Source of the DNA: Euonymus europaeus
Taxonomy: Eukaryota > Streptophyta > Magnoliopsida > Celastrales > Celastraceae
NCBI GenBank assembly: GCA_963580455.1
Contig: OY756965.1
Coordinates: 24,340,902-24,404,901, forward strand
Direction of reading: 5' to 3'
DNA: 64,000 bases
The notes under the pieces were generated by a model, which was not told the DNA's origin, ran no database searches, and was given only the letters and a program-made list of their open reading frames with translations. Every line of letters begins with the position of its first letter. The stretch's first letter is position 1. Below, piece by piece: positions 1-14,033 of this stretch. The translations under genes and the position numbers were made by a program.

Positions 1-3000
1 GACTGTCCAACTTAAATCCAATGGCGGAACCTGAACAAATGCAAAGTCATAGATTTATATCAACACATGCAACTAGCCACAGAGAATCTTTCACTAATCC
101 AAATCTATTTTTTAGTGTGACAAGACATTAAGAAATATGGTCAAGGGGAAAAATTGCTACAAGTTGAGTAGAATCTAGTCATCATAATATAAAGAACTAG
201 TATACAGCTACAATTAATTACCCAAAATACCTTCGTCTGAAAGTCATGGCATAAATAATCAAATGCACTTCCAAAGTAGCATATGAGCAGAACAATCAGA
301 AACACACGCACATTATTAGATACAACATCCTGGCGCTTGAGAGATCACAAAGCTATTACTTCAAATAAACAACATGCAGTAATGCTGCCCATCGAGATCC
401 CAAGTGAACCACAAGGGCATACACAACAGTCAACCACCTCTTCCTTTCTTTTCTCAAATGTTTATAACAACTATTATCGTAATATCATGTGCTAAATCAT
501 CATCATGAACTCAAGCATGTAATCTCGCATAACAAATCACAATTAAAATCTTAACCATGCTTCAAATACACAAGGGCACCCATTATGGGAAATTAAGTAA
601 AAAACCAATGGACGTACCCCTTGCAGTTCCTTGGTTTAACTTATTCCCCAAGACAAGAATTCTCTTCAAAATTTCCTTCAATTTGACAGAATTCCGTACC
701 TAATAAACCAGTACAAAGTTCCTAAGATCAATCAGAATGTACAAAGACTACATGGAAGCCTTCAAATCATTAGGGACATACCTCTTCACATGCAGAATTT
801 ACTGTACGTAAATTCTTCTTGAATTCAGAAATCTGCAAAAGATGTCAAGAATTAGATAAAAGATGCAACAGTACGTATTACAGAGAATTTGAAGTTAATC
901 AAAGTCAGATTAGCAACACAGATACTGCCAAACCTGAGAGATGAACTGAATCTTGAAAGAGAAAACTCTTAATTTTGACTCGACTCGTGGCACTTTCATC
1001 ATCTCCAAGAAGTACTGAAACATGAAAAAAATTTAGTTGAATCAAGGAAAACTATGAAAATAAATACACTTGGGTTCCCCAACATGTAAAGCACGGAATA
1101 AGTAGATCCCATTATTAACACACATGTAATAAAATATGGTCAATAAATAAACTTTCACGCACCTGTTCACACTTTCCAAGGTTCTCCCTGTCACCGGTAT
1201 AGCTCTATAAAATCATAGGACAGGAAGGGAAATTAAATGTGCATGCAAAACAAAGAATCATTTCTATGTGAACATGGAATATCACATACAAAGATTGCAA
1301 ACAGTAATCATAACTTGTTTTAAATCTTCACCTTTAGAAGTTCCATTTCCTCCTTAGTAGGACAGAATTTTATGAGATTTTCCACTTGATCAACATCTAA
1401 CACCGACTCATCCATTGCTAGAACTGCAGCCTAACAAGAAGAGGAGGTGTATGGTAAGCCCCAAAAGAAACAAGCAATCCCTACCAGAGTTTTGACATTT
1501 TCCAAAAGCTATAAATGGTTTGGCTCTTAACAATTTCAGCCCAAACTAGCAAGGCTGAAAAATTCATGGATTTTAGGAGAGAAAAGACACCTGGTGAGCA
1601 CAGAGCCTTTCTCGGTGTACTCAACAATTTGGAAAGAAAGAAATATCAGAGTTTTTAAAGGTGTAGAACAGCTAAATGTTGTCATTGAAAGGTGGTCAGC
1701 ATTTAAAAAAGGTCATGGAAAGGTAGTCAGCATTCAAAAAAAGTCATGAAAAGATGGTCACATAGGAGACACTTTTGGTTCACGTAGAGTTCTCTGCAAA
1801 TAAAGTTATTATGCTTGCACATCTACAAGAACGAGAGTACATCATTTCTATTGCTACTAGTCATACAAAACAAATGCATCAAGTTAAAAACTCTATTCCG
1901 TTACCATAATATCAGGGAGTGGCATCTTTACTTTCGTAAGCATAATTTCAGTGTTATTTGCCCGCCTCAGATCAATCTACAATGCAAGAGAAGACAATTT
2001 ATCAACACGAAATCACAGATGGGTAACAAGAAGTATACCTTCATATTAGAACAACTAAAAAACCTTCTTCAAAAGCAAAATGAATAGTAGGTTATAAGCA
2101 TTTAAAAATGAATAAAAGCATCATGGACAGCATGGTAAGGAAATAAATCTCAAAAAATAATTCCATTAACTGGCATTACACTCTCTTGGAGTAACTAATT
2201 CAAACTTAAAGTCTCATCTTTCCCATTAGCAAATGATATTAGGGTAAATGGTGTTTATTAACATCAAAGTCCTTGACAAGCATTAGGCCTTGAGTTCAGA
2301 ACTTGACGCTTATCATGTAAGAGTCAAATATCTCATGAGTTAGGTCTCGCCAATTAAGGGCGAGTCCACCCCACACTAGTGGAGTGTTAGTAATAATTAA
2401 ATAACTAAAAACGTTTACATTAAATAACTAGTGTCTCACATTTCCCATCAGCTTAAACATTTGGGACAGACAGTGTTCCACATATTCCAATTTGGATCAG
2501 GATCAGCCCAAAACCAAATTTCTTCATCTTATATCTTTGACCAAGAGAAAAAAGAAAGAAAGCAACATGCATGTATCAACTTTAAATTTGTGAAGGTGCA
2601 TGCCCTCCTATATGATCAGGGCTTGCATCCCTTATTCCACATTTCCACTACTCCAGTTGCTTTCTTTCTTCTTTCATAAATACACATATACACAAGTATG
2701 TTATTACATAAAGCATCGTAGAGTAATTAACAACTTGCGAGCAGACACAAGAACATATGTGAGTGGATAAAACATGCATTTTTCTAATTCACAGGAATAA
2801 CTCGTTTCATGCATATTTATTACTTTACAAGGCTATTCAAAGCTATATTATATGTGCACGAAGAATGTGATTCGCACAACGTCAAAATATTATTTAGCAT
2901 AGTCTATATGCCTCATGCGTGTAGGAATGAGTTGCTGCTATTGTGAGTTGTGACACATGTAACAACAACACGCTCAGCACAGTACCACAGAAATTTCCTT

Positions 3001-6000
3001 TTGCTAGAACTTCTCCAAAAATCATATTTTCAGAAATAATTATCATCATTAATAATTTCAGCTACCCAATATTTTAAGCTCTGAACAAACATAGAGAAAC
3101 CATTAGAATCAAAATTTAAAACTATCTCATAAACTTCTCCTGTACATACACAATTATGCCTGCCAATCAACCTCTGATATACCTTTTGAAAGTCCAGCAG
3201 TTAGAAAAACTATCAATAATTTCCTGCCAATGCTTTCCCAAGTTAAGCAAACCTCCCAAGAGACGAAAATTTGTTTGAAAGCTCAGAGAGTTAAAAAAGA
3301 AAAATAACAATGTAGACACATGACTGGAACACGGTTCATTAAGCTAGTAAGCATACAACCACGAAACAGGCAAACAGCTCTGTCTTCGCTCATATACATA
3401 GGTATCAGTCAGGTATATGAGCAAAGACAAAGAGCGCACAGTTTGGTGATCTTGGTATCATGCTCCCCTATGGAGAAGGAACTTCTATCTTGGATCACCT
3501 GAGCACTAACAAGAATTGGAAAAGAATTTGTCGTATGCTTCCCATGTCTATTCTTTGTGTTAGTGTAGAGAAAGATAAAATTGTATTGTGTTGAATGAAT
3601 ACACACTTGGGTTTACAACTAGATACTAAAACATAAGGGACTAACACCATGGGCCTACAATACTAACACTTTGAATGATTTGGAGAAAGAGGAATAATAC
3701 GATTTTTCAATTCTGCAGAGTGCAGTTTTGACAGCTGATAGACAGCTGGTTCAGTTGTTTTAAACTCTGGTATACCTTCCTTTGTAACAATTTTCTTGAG
3801 GCTAAACGTTATCCACTGTGTAAGCTCTCGTTTGCACCAGCAGTGTGCCTCAATAAAGTTCTATTAAAAAAAAGGTGCAAAGTGGTGCAAAGACAATCAA
3901 AAAATACATCAAGCCCAAAAGGCTATTTTCTCACAACAGATCATAACTTTCATCATTTGAGGATGGCGATAAACAAAAAAATTAATACTCATGGCAAGTT
4001 ATTTATTAAATGAATCAATAGAGTACACAAACATAAATTTAGGAAAGTAAATTTAAGATAGAGCTTCGAACATTAACATTACCAGGTTAACTTTTTCAGT
4101 TTTTGACCCAACAGACTTTCGTCGACCACCAGCTTTACCTCCTGAATCAGCAGACTTTGGAACTGTTGCAGAGAAAAGACTCTCCAGCTCGGATACATCA
4201 AAATCTGACCCACTGGTACACAAAGGTGCAATGGCATGATTACAAAGATACGTGCAATGAAACGTTAAAAAAAGAAGATAAATATATGTTTCAATTTCAA
4301 CAAAATCTCACTGCAGAGTACACTTCTTACATTATGTTAAAAATAAATTATGAGAAAATGGGAAAAAGAAGAAATTGGAAGCATTAAAATACATTTGAGG
4401 TTCTCCATGCCTCTGCAATTCTTCCCATAAACTCCCTTGCAGTGCTCTCGTTACTTTGCTCCAATGCAACGGTTTCAAGGAAGATCGCCGGGGTGCAGTA
4501 GCAGTTGGCCCCATCCCTGAAGGACGTGAAAGCCCACGACCTCTTCCAGAAGGCAAGCCTCTAGTATCAGGTGTGGCTCCTTTGGCACCTAATGGTGGTG
4601 GCGGAGGTGGACCGCCTGGAGTTCTAGGTGGAGCAGGAGGACCTGCCCCAAGACCCCCGGGGGAAGAAGGTGGAGGTGGCGCACCTCGACCACCAGGAGG
4701 AGGAGGTGGAGGTGGCGCACCTCGACCACCAGGAGGCGGCGGTGGCGGAGGTGCCCCTCGACCAGCAAGAGAGGGCGGTGGCAGAGGTGCCCCTCGACCA
4801 CCAGGTGGCGGCGGCGGAGGTGGTGCCCCATGACCCACAGGAGGAGGTGGAGGTGGAGGTGGTGGTCCCCGACCACCAGGAGGAGGCGGTGCCTTTCGAC
4901 CTCCTAGAGGAAGAGGTGGTGGCGGTGCAACAGGTAGCACAAGAGGTTGAGAGAGGTCATCATGCATCAAAAGTGGAGGTGGAGGTGGAGGTGGCGGCGG
5001 CGGCGGCGGGGTCCAATATCCATCGGGTGGAGGGGGTGGTCGAGGTGGAGTTGTAGCTCCATTACTTGGAGGAGGAGGAGGAGGTGGAGGAGATGATAAA
5101 TGAGGAACTCCAATTCCACTGAATTTTGAAACTGTTAATGAACTCATTGATGGAGGAGGAGGAGGAGGAGGTGGTGGAGGAGAAACTTTCATTGGGGTAG
5201 GGGTTGTTGCAGTGCATCCAGGCTTCCACGGGAGTAGAGGGGGCAACCCCGCCCCAATACTACTGGATGTAGGAGGGGGAGGGGGAGGTGGGGGAGATTT
5301 TTGGTGTGAACCCACCTCAATATTCTGCCTACTTAACGACATGGAAAGCTGAAGAAAAGGAGGGGGAGGTGGTGGAGATGTGGAGACCTCATTACCAAGA
5401 GAATGAGAAGCTGGAGGAGAAGCTGCTGGACTGGTCTGCCAAGGTGGAGAAAGCTGTAAAGAATACCTGGATTTAGATGTAAATAATGAAGAGCCGTTAG
5501 AATGAGGCGGACGTCGTGGTGGTGGTGGAGGTGGAGGTGGAGGAGATGACACTACTAGCTGCAGTCCAAGAGATGTTGACTCTTTAGCTGGAAAGGAAGC
5601 AGGCATCACCGAGACAGAGTGTGATGGCTCCCTAAGCTCCCCTTTTTGTCCCAACAGTTTTTTTGCGGCATCTCTGGAAACCACTGCTCCAGTAGAATCA
5701 GGAAGAGAAGAAGCCTCTACAGGAATACAAGCATTAGAATCTTTTGGAGAAGCAATAGCATCAAGAGCTGGTGGTGCACTATTATATCTAGTAGGTGGAT
5801 ACGAGACATGCACAGAATTGGTATATGACCCTTTGTTAGGGGGAATCCACCGAGATACTACATTTGGTTTTGCTAGTTTTGAATGTGTTCCCTGCTGTTC
5901 TAGCTGTTTCATCTTTTGCTTGGCTACAACTAAATCTGCAACTGGTTTCGTGCTCAACATAGGCTGTTTCCTAGGAGGTGGCACAACTTTCTCTGATTTG

Positions 6001-9000
6001 GGCCTAAGGACATCCGCCCTCAACTTTTGCTGAGTAACCCCTGAATCTAACTTCTTCTGCACAACAGTGTCTTGATTTCCACTAGGATCTTCAGTTACTT
6101 CCTTGGTTGCTATATTTCTTTGCAAACTGGGGGCAGTTACCACAGGCTCTTGCTTCTTGTCCCCATCATCCACAGTAATGTCTTTCACCATATCAATATC
6201 CACATCCATTTTTTCATCCATCTTATATTTCACATCATCCACGGCAATATCCTTTACCAGTTCAGAGTCAGATTTCATATTGCCAAACTGTTTGTGGTTC
6301 CCATCATCTGATGCACAATCTACAAATGTGTGAGGATCCGCATCCTCCTTCCAGAGATCTTTATGATCAGCATCATCAGAAGTGTTTCCCTGGACAATAA
6401 GAGTTTCAAAGTCCCCCCTTCCTTCCTGCGCATCAACCACATTGCTAAATATCTCTTCCACCTCAAAAAATTCCTCAGGTGAAGCACTTCCCATCTCATT
6501 TGCATCTTCACTTGTCACGACTGTGGTTAGATTAGAGTCAACAGCATCAACATCCAAAAAGAGTACCTGATACAGATATGAATGTGGATTCAACTCCAAC
6601 AATTTCAGGGGAGAAAAAATCGACAGCAGAATCTTAAAAACCTACCTCTACTCTAAAGTTCTTTGGAAATTGGTCCCTGGCATCCCATAGAGTGTCAATT
6701 TCATCACAGCTGAGTATCAAGATATTAGCCTGCACAAATGCTGTGTGGAACATAACACGAAACATCATCTCCTCGCGTACTAGATCTTCATCCAAATGGA
6801 TACATTCAAGAACAACATCGCCTTGGACCCGGCAATGGATATCTATTTTCACCAACATACACTCTTCCTGCAGTTAAAATTCTTAAGACGATGTCTCAAT
6901 TTTTTTAAAATAAATAATAACAAGAGCATTTCCAATTTAATCAAGATTTTTTTTTTTCCAAATTCAATTGTACATATGCATTACCTGCAAGTAGTGACGA
7001 ACATGTTTTTTTGTCTTTGAAATTGAAAATAAGAGTTTAGAAGTTCTATTCGCTGGTTTTGAAGGGTCCTGACCATAAACACGAACAACCGGTCTACAAC
7101 CTCGTCCCCCATCAAACAATGGAAGAACTCTAAGGATAAGACAATCTAAAAGTAGAGGTGTATCTGACGGAGGCCAATCAGAACCCAAATTTCTTCTAGA
7201 GATGTACTGAAGATATCTCAATTGGGAAGGTTGAGGATTTAAAGGAGATAAGAGATGGAGAAGCTCTCTCGGAGCTTGCTTGTAGACCATCTCAAGAGTC
7301 TTCAGCTCCCCATTATACTGTTTACGGTATAACAGAAGGCCTGCGAGCACGAAAGCAAGTACAGGCCAACCTCCTCTTTCACAGTGCATCAAAAGCACAT
7401 TTTGCTGCCCCTCCAAGGATAACCAGCTTTCACTAGACCGAAGGAAGTGATGGATCATCTCCAATGGAAGCAGAGGACACCCCTCATATTGCCGAGGGTA
7501 ATCCATAACTGTCATGTCATACTGAGACAATATGTCTGAAATTTGGCTCCGCTTCTCCCCTTCCCTAAAGTTGAAGACCATGAAGGAAGCATCTGGAAAG
7601 TGGTCTTGCAGCTGTGCCACAATCCCACCCATGTATCCTTTGTACTCATCATCTTCCAAGACATCAGTGGAAAAACAGCAGTCAAATACTGCAAAAGAAG
7701 ACGACAGATATCAGCAAACAATGGCCAGTAATGATACAGCTGCCGACACAAAATGTTGAACTCAAGCATGATAAGAGAATAAGAGATAACTTTCAAAGTC
7801 TAGCACAGCTTCCAATAAGAACCAAAATGTCATATCTAAGAAAAGGACCACAAATTTCAAGTTTCTGAAGAAAACCTCAGCATCATCCACCCTAAACAAC
7901 GATGCCAACATTAACAATTTCCCTGACTATAAGTGACCTTTTTAAGCAAAATAAAAGCACAAAAAAGACTACAAAATACTTTGAATTGATAAAGAAATTG
8001 ACAAGCTTCCTATTTTCCACAAGTGGCAAGCCTTCCATTTTCCTTGAGGTGTTTTATAAATGAAGAGCACAAAGGGCTATGCCCAAGCACTGAAAAAGCT
8101 ACAAAAAAGAAGTACAAAGGTCAATACAAAAGAACAGGGCAGAAAAATGAAAGAAGTCTACATCAGATCTTTAAAAATAGAACCCATGCCAGAGACAAAT
8201 TGGAAGCAAACTGTAAAAGAGCTGCGGTTCTAAAATCTAAACTAGCATGATGGATACATCCAATCATCAAAATAATTAAAAAATAAAAGAATTGGCAACT
8301 TCAAATCTGCTATAGTCTTAGCAACCCCTGAAGAAGCTACCACACCCAACACTTCCGATTTCTACGCCTCACAAAAGTACCCTTTCAACAAGCTATAAGG
8401 TGTAAAAGTTTAGAGTATAACCCAACAAACAAAAAACATAGTGAACACCTTAGATCACATATTCAAAGCAAAAGGAAGTAAAAATTTATCAATAGATTCA
8501 TCAATTGACTTTCCATGCAGCACATACACAATGTAAATAACTGAGTGATTAATCAAAAAAATCTTGCACTAGTATATTCTCTATGGTGGCTATCCAAAAA
8601 AAAGAGAGAATCTCGATGGATATTAATTGGATCATGTACATTACTGTCATTGAAATTGAGAAACTTGCCAATATCAAAGAGCCATGTGGAAATTTGTAAC
8701 AGCAAAATCCTGCACTAGAACCGCTCATAGCAATTTTGCACCGTCAACCCTTCTCAACTTAGAAACGTAAAGAAGTGCACAGTCTTGCTCCAATTTTGCA
8801 TGGCTCTGATAGATTGCATATTTCAAAAAAAAACAATGCAATTATCATGCAAAAATCTTACCCGCCACCCCTTCCCCAACTGAAAAACCCATTTACCTGG
8901 CAAAGTCATCCACCCATTTCTCATCCTATTCCATAGACCAACCCAGTGAGTGCCCCTAGCAACGCAACCAAGTGACACCAATGATGATTGTGAATTTCAT

Positions 9001-10134
9001 AGTCCACTTACACATGTCTCCATACACACAATGTCTTCACAAGCCTAACCAATCCCACACAATACTCCATTAAAGAGCAGCAACTTTCTAACCTCAGAAA
9101 AAGTAGTATGATCTTCAGCAGGAAAAGGAAAAGAACACGTAATTATTAAATAGCAAATGAAACATCAATCAAACTCAAAGGGATGTTCTTGGCGACAAGC
9201 CAAAAACAGGAAAACAATGACAGGAAAAAATAGAATATGCTGGGCATTAGCCAGTCAGCTTTCAATAGCCAGAGGAGCTTAGACAACATCATATTCGCAA
9301 TAGGAAATGAGGAAGAGGATATAAAAGGTTCACAGTTTTCGTTAAATGCAAAGCACTTGGTGATGAGGTTAGGAGGCGGCTTGATGATGCTGATGGGGGT
9401 TCTGTGGTTAATCCTCTTGCTAATCTTTCTTCTACTTAGTTACTTTCTGTTTTTCTCTCCTCAGTTTGTCCCGAGGAGAGCTGTCCCATATAAAAAAAAT
9501 GCAAAGCACTCGGCAGTCCCAAATATAAATTATGCTCTATAGGAACGGCTGCTTTGCTTCTGTTGGCTCACGCTCGCTCACAGAAAATAAGCAAATGAAA
9601 GTTAACGTCAACTCAGCATAATGGTAAAAGAAGAAAAAAATACATAAACATCATTAAACTTTCAGGTAACTATATAGCTCAGTCCAAGCCTATATCCCGG
9701 CTCATGAACCCTAACTGAAATAATAAATATCATTCCCTACATTCGCTAGATGGTGCACAAACGGAAGTTAGAGCAACCAAAGAGCCCATTATACAAAAAA
9801 AAAAAATTAATTAATTATCCAATACATTGCCCCAATCGAAAACCATACTCCAATGATTTACTCCTGAAACCTGAATTGCAGCTTATAAACCCGAAACTCA
9901 AATTCCTCAACCAAATTCCATGGCAAAAAGCTTCCGATTAATCCACATAACAGGCATTCTCATCAGTATTGGAAGACAAACACAAAGACATGATTTCCAA
10001 GCTAAAATTTTCAAGAAAATGTCAGGAATGAAAAGAAAGAGACAAAGGAAGGGTGCCGTACCGTAGACTCTCTCAGAGATCTCGAGAAGCCTATCCGGCG
10101 GCTTCCGGTAAAACAGGCGTCGGAACAGCGCCAT
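1..10134 (-). CDS. FH20: Class II formin (PTEN-like, C2-like, FH1, partial FH2), FH20-type; 3' end outside window
   Basis: Formins nucleate and elongate actin filaments through FH2; FH1 recruits profilin-actin, and in plant class II formins the N-terminal PTEN/C2-like part binds membrane lipids. Exons read on the minus strand: 10134-10062, 7688-6985, 6867-6646, 6566-4393, 4212-4083, 1976-1905, 1430-1332, 1204-1163, 1014-934, 832-782, 699-618, and 30-1 running off the edge. All junctions keep frame, giving about 1253 visible residues. The protein starts [20 protein letters not shown]. The PTEN-like domain covers about residues 1-193, C2-like to about 335, then an acidic linker ([13 protein letters not shown]), a very proline-rich FH1 (about 4520-5545), and FH2 starting at [11 protein letters not shown]. 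Later FH2 exons show [33 protein letters not shown] and [12 protein letters not shown]. The phosphatase loop reads HCERGGWPV: Cys is present but the C-x5-R arginine is Pro, so phosphatase activity is unlikely. Intron 1 is 2373 bp. The linker and N-terminus resemble remembered Arabidopsis FH20; FH18 is the alternative. Confidence 0.93.
1977..4082 (-). other. Formin intron 5 (2.1 kb), nothing coding seen
   Basis: This intron separates the KTEKVNL exon from the IDLRRANN exon, which are adjacent in the class II formin FH2 domain, so no exon is expected between them. Small plus-strand open frames inside show no recognisable domain. The sequence is AT-rich and without clear repeats. Confidence 0.7.
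4520..5545 (-). repeat. FH1 polyproline-coding low-complexity tract
   Basis: Within the fourth coding exon of the formin, runs of 5-13 prolines alternate with short glycine/arginine linkers such as GGRGAP and GGRGPP. On the plus strand this appears as GGT/GGA/GGC trinucleotide-like DNA. The near-identical [10 protein letters not shown] units between about 4660 and 4870 look like recent tandem duplications. Long open frames on the plus strand and in the other minus frame here (for example 4456-4833, 4628-5056, 4589-4876) are by-products of this composition. Confidence 0.9.
7689..10061 (-). other. Formin intron 1 (2.4 kb), no confident gene inside
   Basis: The intron lies between donor GTACGG after the first exon and acceptor TTTGCAG before VFDCCFSTD. 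It is AT-rich. It holds one plus-strand open frame (9237-9542) with a hydrophobic stretch. A different frame of the same DNA reads [20 protein letters not shown], so this may be an old inserted gene fragment, but I cannot name it. Confidence 0.7.
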
Positions 10135-10879
10135 TAGATGGCGCTGTTTCTCCCCCGATCAGATCCAAAGCGTTCAATTTTGTTACGCCACCGAAAGTAT
10201 CATTTCGATCTCACAAAACACTCCATTGATCCTGCAAACCTCCAATTCAATCACCCCTCCAATTGAACAGCTCTTCGCCGCCAAAATTGAAAATCACAGA
10301 GAATTATATTGATCTCGAATCGGAAAGAATTAATTGTCTACAAGTGACAATAATAAAACCAGAATGTGGTTTCTAGGGCTTGTGAGGGGATTAACAGTAA
10401 ATTTCAAGGAATTAAAAATTGGGTTAATTAGGGGATTTTTTTCCCCTCGGAAAAGCAAAAGCAAGTAGAGGTGGGCTTGCAAGGAGAGTACTGAGTACTC
10501 ACAGACTGACTGACTGGCTTCTTTCCTTTACCTGCTAAAGAAAAGAAAATGGCTTTTATCATTTATGGATCCATCGATGGATCTCGGCGCGTGGGGTTTT
10601 ACGACATCAATATGAACACAAAACGACACACACGGAAAGAGACGACACGAGACAAGGCTTTTTCCTACACCGAGACTTGCGAAAACTGCCCAAAAACCCA
10701 TTTTGTACTAGTCCCGCATTTTTAACCTTCTTTTTACGAAAGGAAAAAAAAAACCTTATCCATATTGTCCTTGTCTGAATTTCTTTTACCACAAAAATAT
10801 TGACCAAGTTATGACGTGATTATCAATTAATATAATAAAAATGGCATATGTCGTTGTCATAAAGTTATATAAAAATATA
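10135..10879. other. Formin 5' leader and promoter side
   Basis: Immediately upstream of the formin ATG on the minus strand. The first few hundred bases are probably 5'UTR and core promoter; exact limits cannot be seen from sequence. The minus open frame at 10607-10807 has no recognisable features. Confidence 0.5.
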
Positions 10880-11139
10880 CCTCTCCGTCCCATTTTAATT
10901 GTCCTTTATTCCTTCTTGGAATGTCTCAAATGCATGTCTATTTCAATTAATGAAAGGTATTTTTCTCATTTTTTCTTTATTTACTCTTAACTTGAAAAGC
11001 TCAATAACTATATACATTAATTATAATGTCAAAGTGTGTCATTATAAATAGGGGTATAAACGTCAAATTGAAAGGAAATTAAATATTTTCTTAAACTGTT
11101 TGAAAAAGTGAAGGGACAATTAAAATGGGACGAAGGGAG
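10880..11139. mobile_element. Stowaway-like MITE, 260 bp, TA target site
   Basis: The two ends are inverted repeats. The left end reads CCTCTCCGTCCCATTTTAAT; the right end read in reverse is CTCCCTTCGTCCCATTTTAA. Both continue with TTGTC, and the element is bounded by TA on each side. This matches the Stowaway (Tc1/mariner) consensus beginning CTCCCTCCGTCCC. The interior is AT-rich with no coding capacity. Confidence 0.85.
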
Positions 11140-12086
11140 TAAAAAGTATAGGTTGTCTTGCAACGTAAGAGTTAGTGTTTAAAGTTTAAGATTTAAGGTT
11201 TTGAATTTAATGAAGAGTTCAATGTTTCAACTCTAGTGACTAACATGGGCAATTTTTTGTGGCCACCCATGTGTTGAGGCTTATTAATGTGCTGCAGTGC
11301 AACTAGTGTCTTTGTGGATGAGTTTAGTGTTCTCAGTCAGGTCATATAAACTTGATGGCTCGCTGTGCATGTAGGGTGGGCGCCCCATGTTTAGCACTAG
11401 TCAAGCTATCCGAAGGGAATACTAAATTGAGAAATTCTCGGTTATCAAAAAAAAATATAGGATAGTCATAGTGTGACATATTCTTACATCATGAATACCG
11501 AAGTACTCAATAATATAATTTAAATTATATTTTAATAATTATAATTAATTTTAGCTTACCCCATCCCTTTTCTCTTCTTTTTTTTTTTTGAATTTCTCGA
11601 CTTGAAAAAAAAATTGCTTTTAGCGAATAGGACAAGAGAGAAGATAGTGTAAGTAAAAAAACAAGAAGACGCAGAGTCTTATTCGTCGTCGTTTAGTAGG
11701 CTAACACGTAATATGATAGGGTCATGGTATCTCTTTTAGGTTTAGTTGCTAATTACTAATCGTTAAAAGCAACACATTCACATCATGATGTCATGTCCCA
11801 CGCAGTCGACGTCGCATGCATCTTCACCAAACCTTTCTCCTTCTTATTTATTCTTCTAATTATGCTTTAACTAGGAAAGATTATTTCGTTGGTTAGTAGT
11901 GCTTTGTCTATTGATTGTTGTTTAGAAGTTAATTCATCACTCACGTGACTTTGACACTCTCTACTAATGGTCTGATTTGCATGGGACATCCTAAATATAG
12001 TAGACACTTCCAAGTTAAACAAGTACCCTTGTTATAAAATAAAATTATACTCCTATCTATCAATAAAATCGACTTGTTAAGAGTAG

Positions 12087-12250
12087 CTAGGGATATCAAT
12101 GGGTCAAACCGAGCTGAGCTTTGTCAATTTGGTCTAATCGTGCTCGCATATCCACATTTTTTTTGTCGGCTTACAACTGAGTTCGGGCTTGGTAGGGTGT
12201 AGAAAACTTGAGTTTGAGCTCAACTTGTTAAAATTTGTTTATGTTGAAAG
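12087..12250 (+). repeat. Dispersed repeat, copy 1
   Basis: This segment (GATATCAATGGGTCAAACCG ... TTGAGTTTGAGCTCAACTTG) matches 14034-14230 in the same order and orientation with many substitutions and small gaps. Shared blocks include ATCAATGGGTC/ATTAATGGGTC, a TGGTCTAAT block, GGGTGTAGAAAACTTGAGTT/GGGTCTCAAAAGCTTGAGTT, and CTCAAC..GTTAA. It has no coding potential and its family is unknown to me. Confidence 0.6.
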
Positions 12251-14033
12251 TTTAATAACCAAAAATTTATTTTTTTGGAAATAATATTTATTATCTAAAA
12301 TAAGTCAAATTTTAATTCAAAGAATTTTAAATATATAGAATTCGTTTACATCACAATTAATATTAAATATCATATATAAACATGCTTAATGTTTAATAAA
12401 AATAATAATTAATCGTATTAAACAAAACAACAAACATAGAAATCTATAAACGTTGACTACAAAGAAATTAAGTCTTGAAATTGATGAACACGATCAAGTT
12501 AAGTAGGATGAAGAATAGTGTGTGTTTAAGGTAAATGATTGCATGCACTACTTGCTGTGGTAGGGTGGATGTGATAATTATTGTCAGTGACAGAAAATAT
12601 CCCAACCATATCATCATTGTCGTGTGTGTTGTTAGAACATATGATGCTCTTCGAGACAATTGAATTATGCCACACGACTTGTCTCTCCCATCTCCCAATA
12701 ATAGGGACTTCTATATATATACACACCAGACATAACTATTTGAGTGACCTTCTAGCTAGTTGGTGAATTTTTGTATGGCCAAATTGGATGAATTTGAAAA
12801 GTTATGAGTTCGATTTTCACTGGTAACAATATTTCAGTGGTCACTTGTTGAGTTTTGATCCAACTTGTTATGTTGTCAAGTATAAAAACTTTTGTACGTG
12901 CATTATATTTATAAAACATGTGATCCTACCTATTGTTTAGTACTATAAACAATTGAACCATCCAATTTATGATGTAACATATAAACGAATGATATTTATT
13001 CATATAAATTAGATGTGTAATTCTCTTAGTGTACTTTAAAGTTTGAGCCATAACCTTACACTCACTCAAAATATTATCATCATTTTATCCCAAATTTTAT
13101 GTACAAAAATACAGATAAAATTCACTTAACATCCAACACACTACATTAATTGAGAATTATAATTTTGCCTATGGAGGTCTCAAGCGTGCATTAAAGAGTT
13201 GAGTCTGGGCTACAACACATGAGGAGGTTAACAAACGAGTCAGTGATAACTCTGATTGAGGATGTCGACTACTATTATAAATTTCACACTTCCACAAACT
13301 AATAATATTATCCGCTTTAGGTTGTCTGATTCACAAGATACATCAAGCTCATATATGGGTTGTCCGGTTTACGTGGATACAACGGGTCCGCACGATTTTG
13401 TTCCTCCTCAAATGTAGCAAGTGAGCTTGGACCCAACTCACTACACAAGGGAAAAAATATTGTTAGTAATAATAGGTGGTATTCTTCTTATAAAGGAGTC
13501 TAAACCTGATGTGGGAGTTTTTACAACTACTTCATCAACAGTTGTCCCATATCAAATAAATCTCTCACTCATAGATATATTTTCATGTAACTAACTCAAT
13601 CAAAAGAAACCGTGTGTTAAAATTTTGTATTCATGAGCAGATCAATACAAATGCCAATTTCTCGCGTTATAATATATGAAATATAAGTTATAAAATATTT
13701 GGTGAAACACATAGCAGCGAAGCTCGAAGATCCAATGGACCAACATGGTCTTATCATGATAAAGCTCTTCTTCCTCCCTAGAGTCCAATCGCCTGAAAAA
13801 AATACATGATGCACCTTTCAAGTCCACTTACAATCAAGATAATTCATGTTGGGCAACAAAGTATGCACTATGCAGTGTTAAAGATCTCATTTAAATCTTC
13901 AGTTTCTTGGATTTTAGCACTTTGGCATTGTCAACTTTTCCCATAATCAGGGACCAAATCACAGTACATTTTAAATAATATAATATGGGTAGGCTCTCTC
14001 TCATCTTTTGGACATTACATTGTGTTAAATTTA

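Noticed and set aside
4456..5056. Glycine- or valine-rich plus-strand open frames
   Set aside because: They are the reverse complement of the formin polyproline FH1 tract; composition alone keeps them open.
9237..9542. 101-aa plus-strand frame with a hydrophobic stretch in formin intron 1
   Set aside because: No recognised domain. The protein-like text ([20 protein letters not shown]) is in another frame with nearby stops, so at most an old gene fragment.
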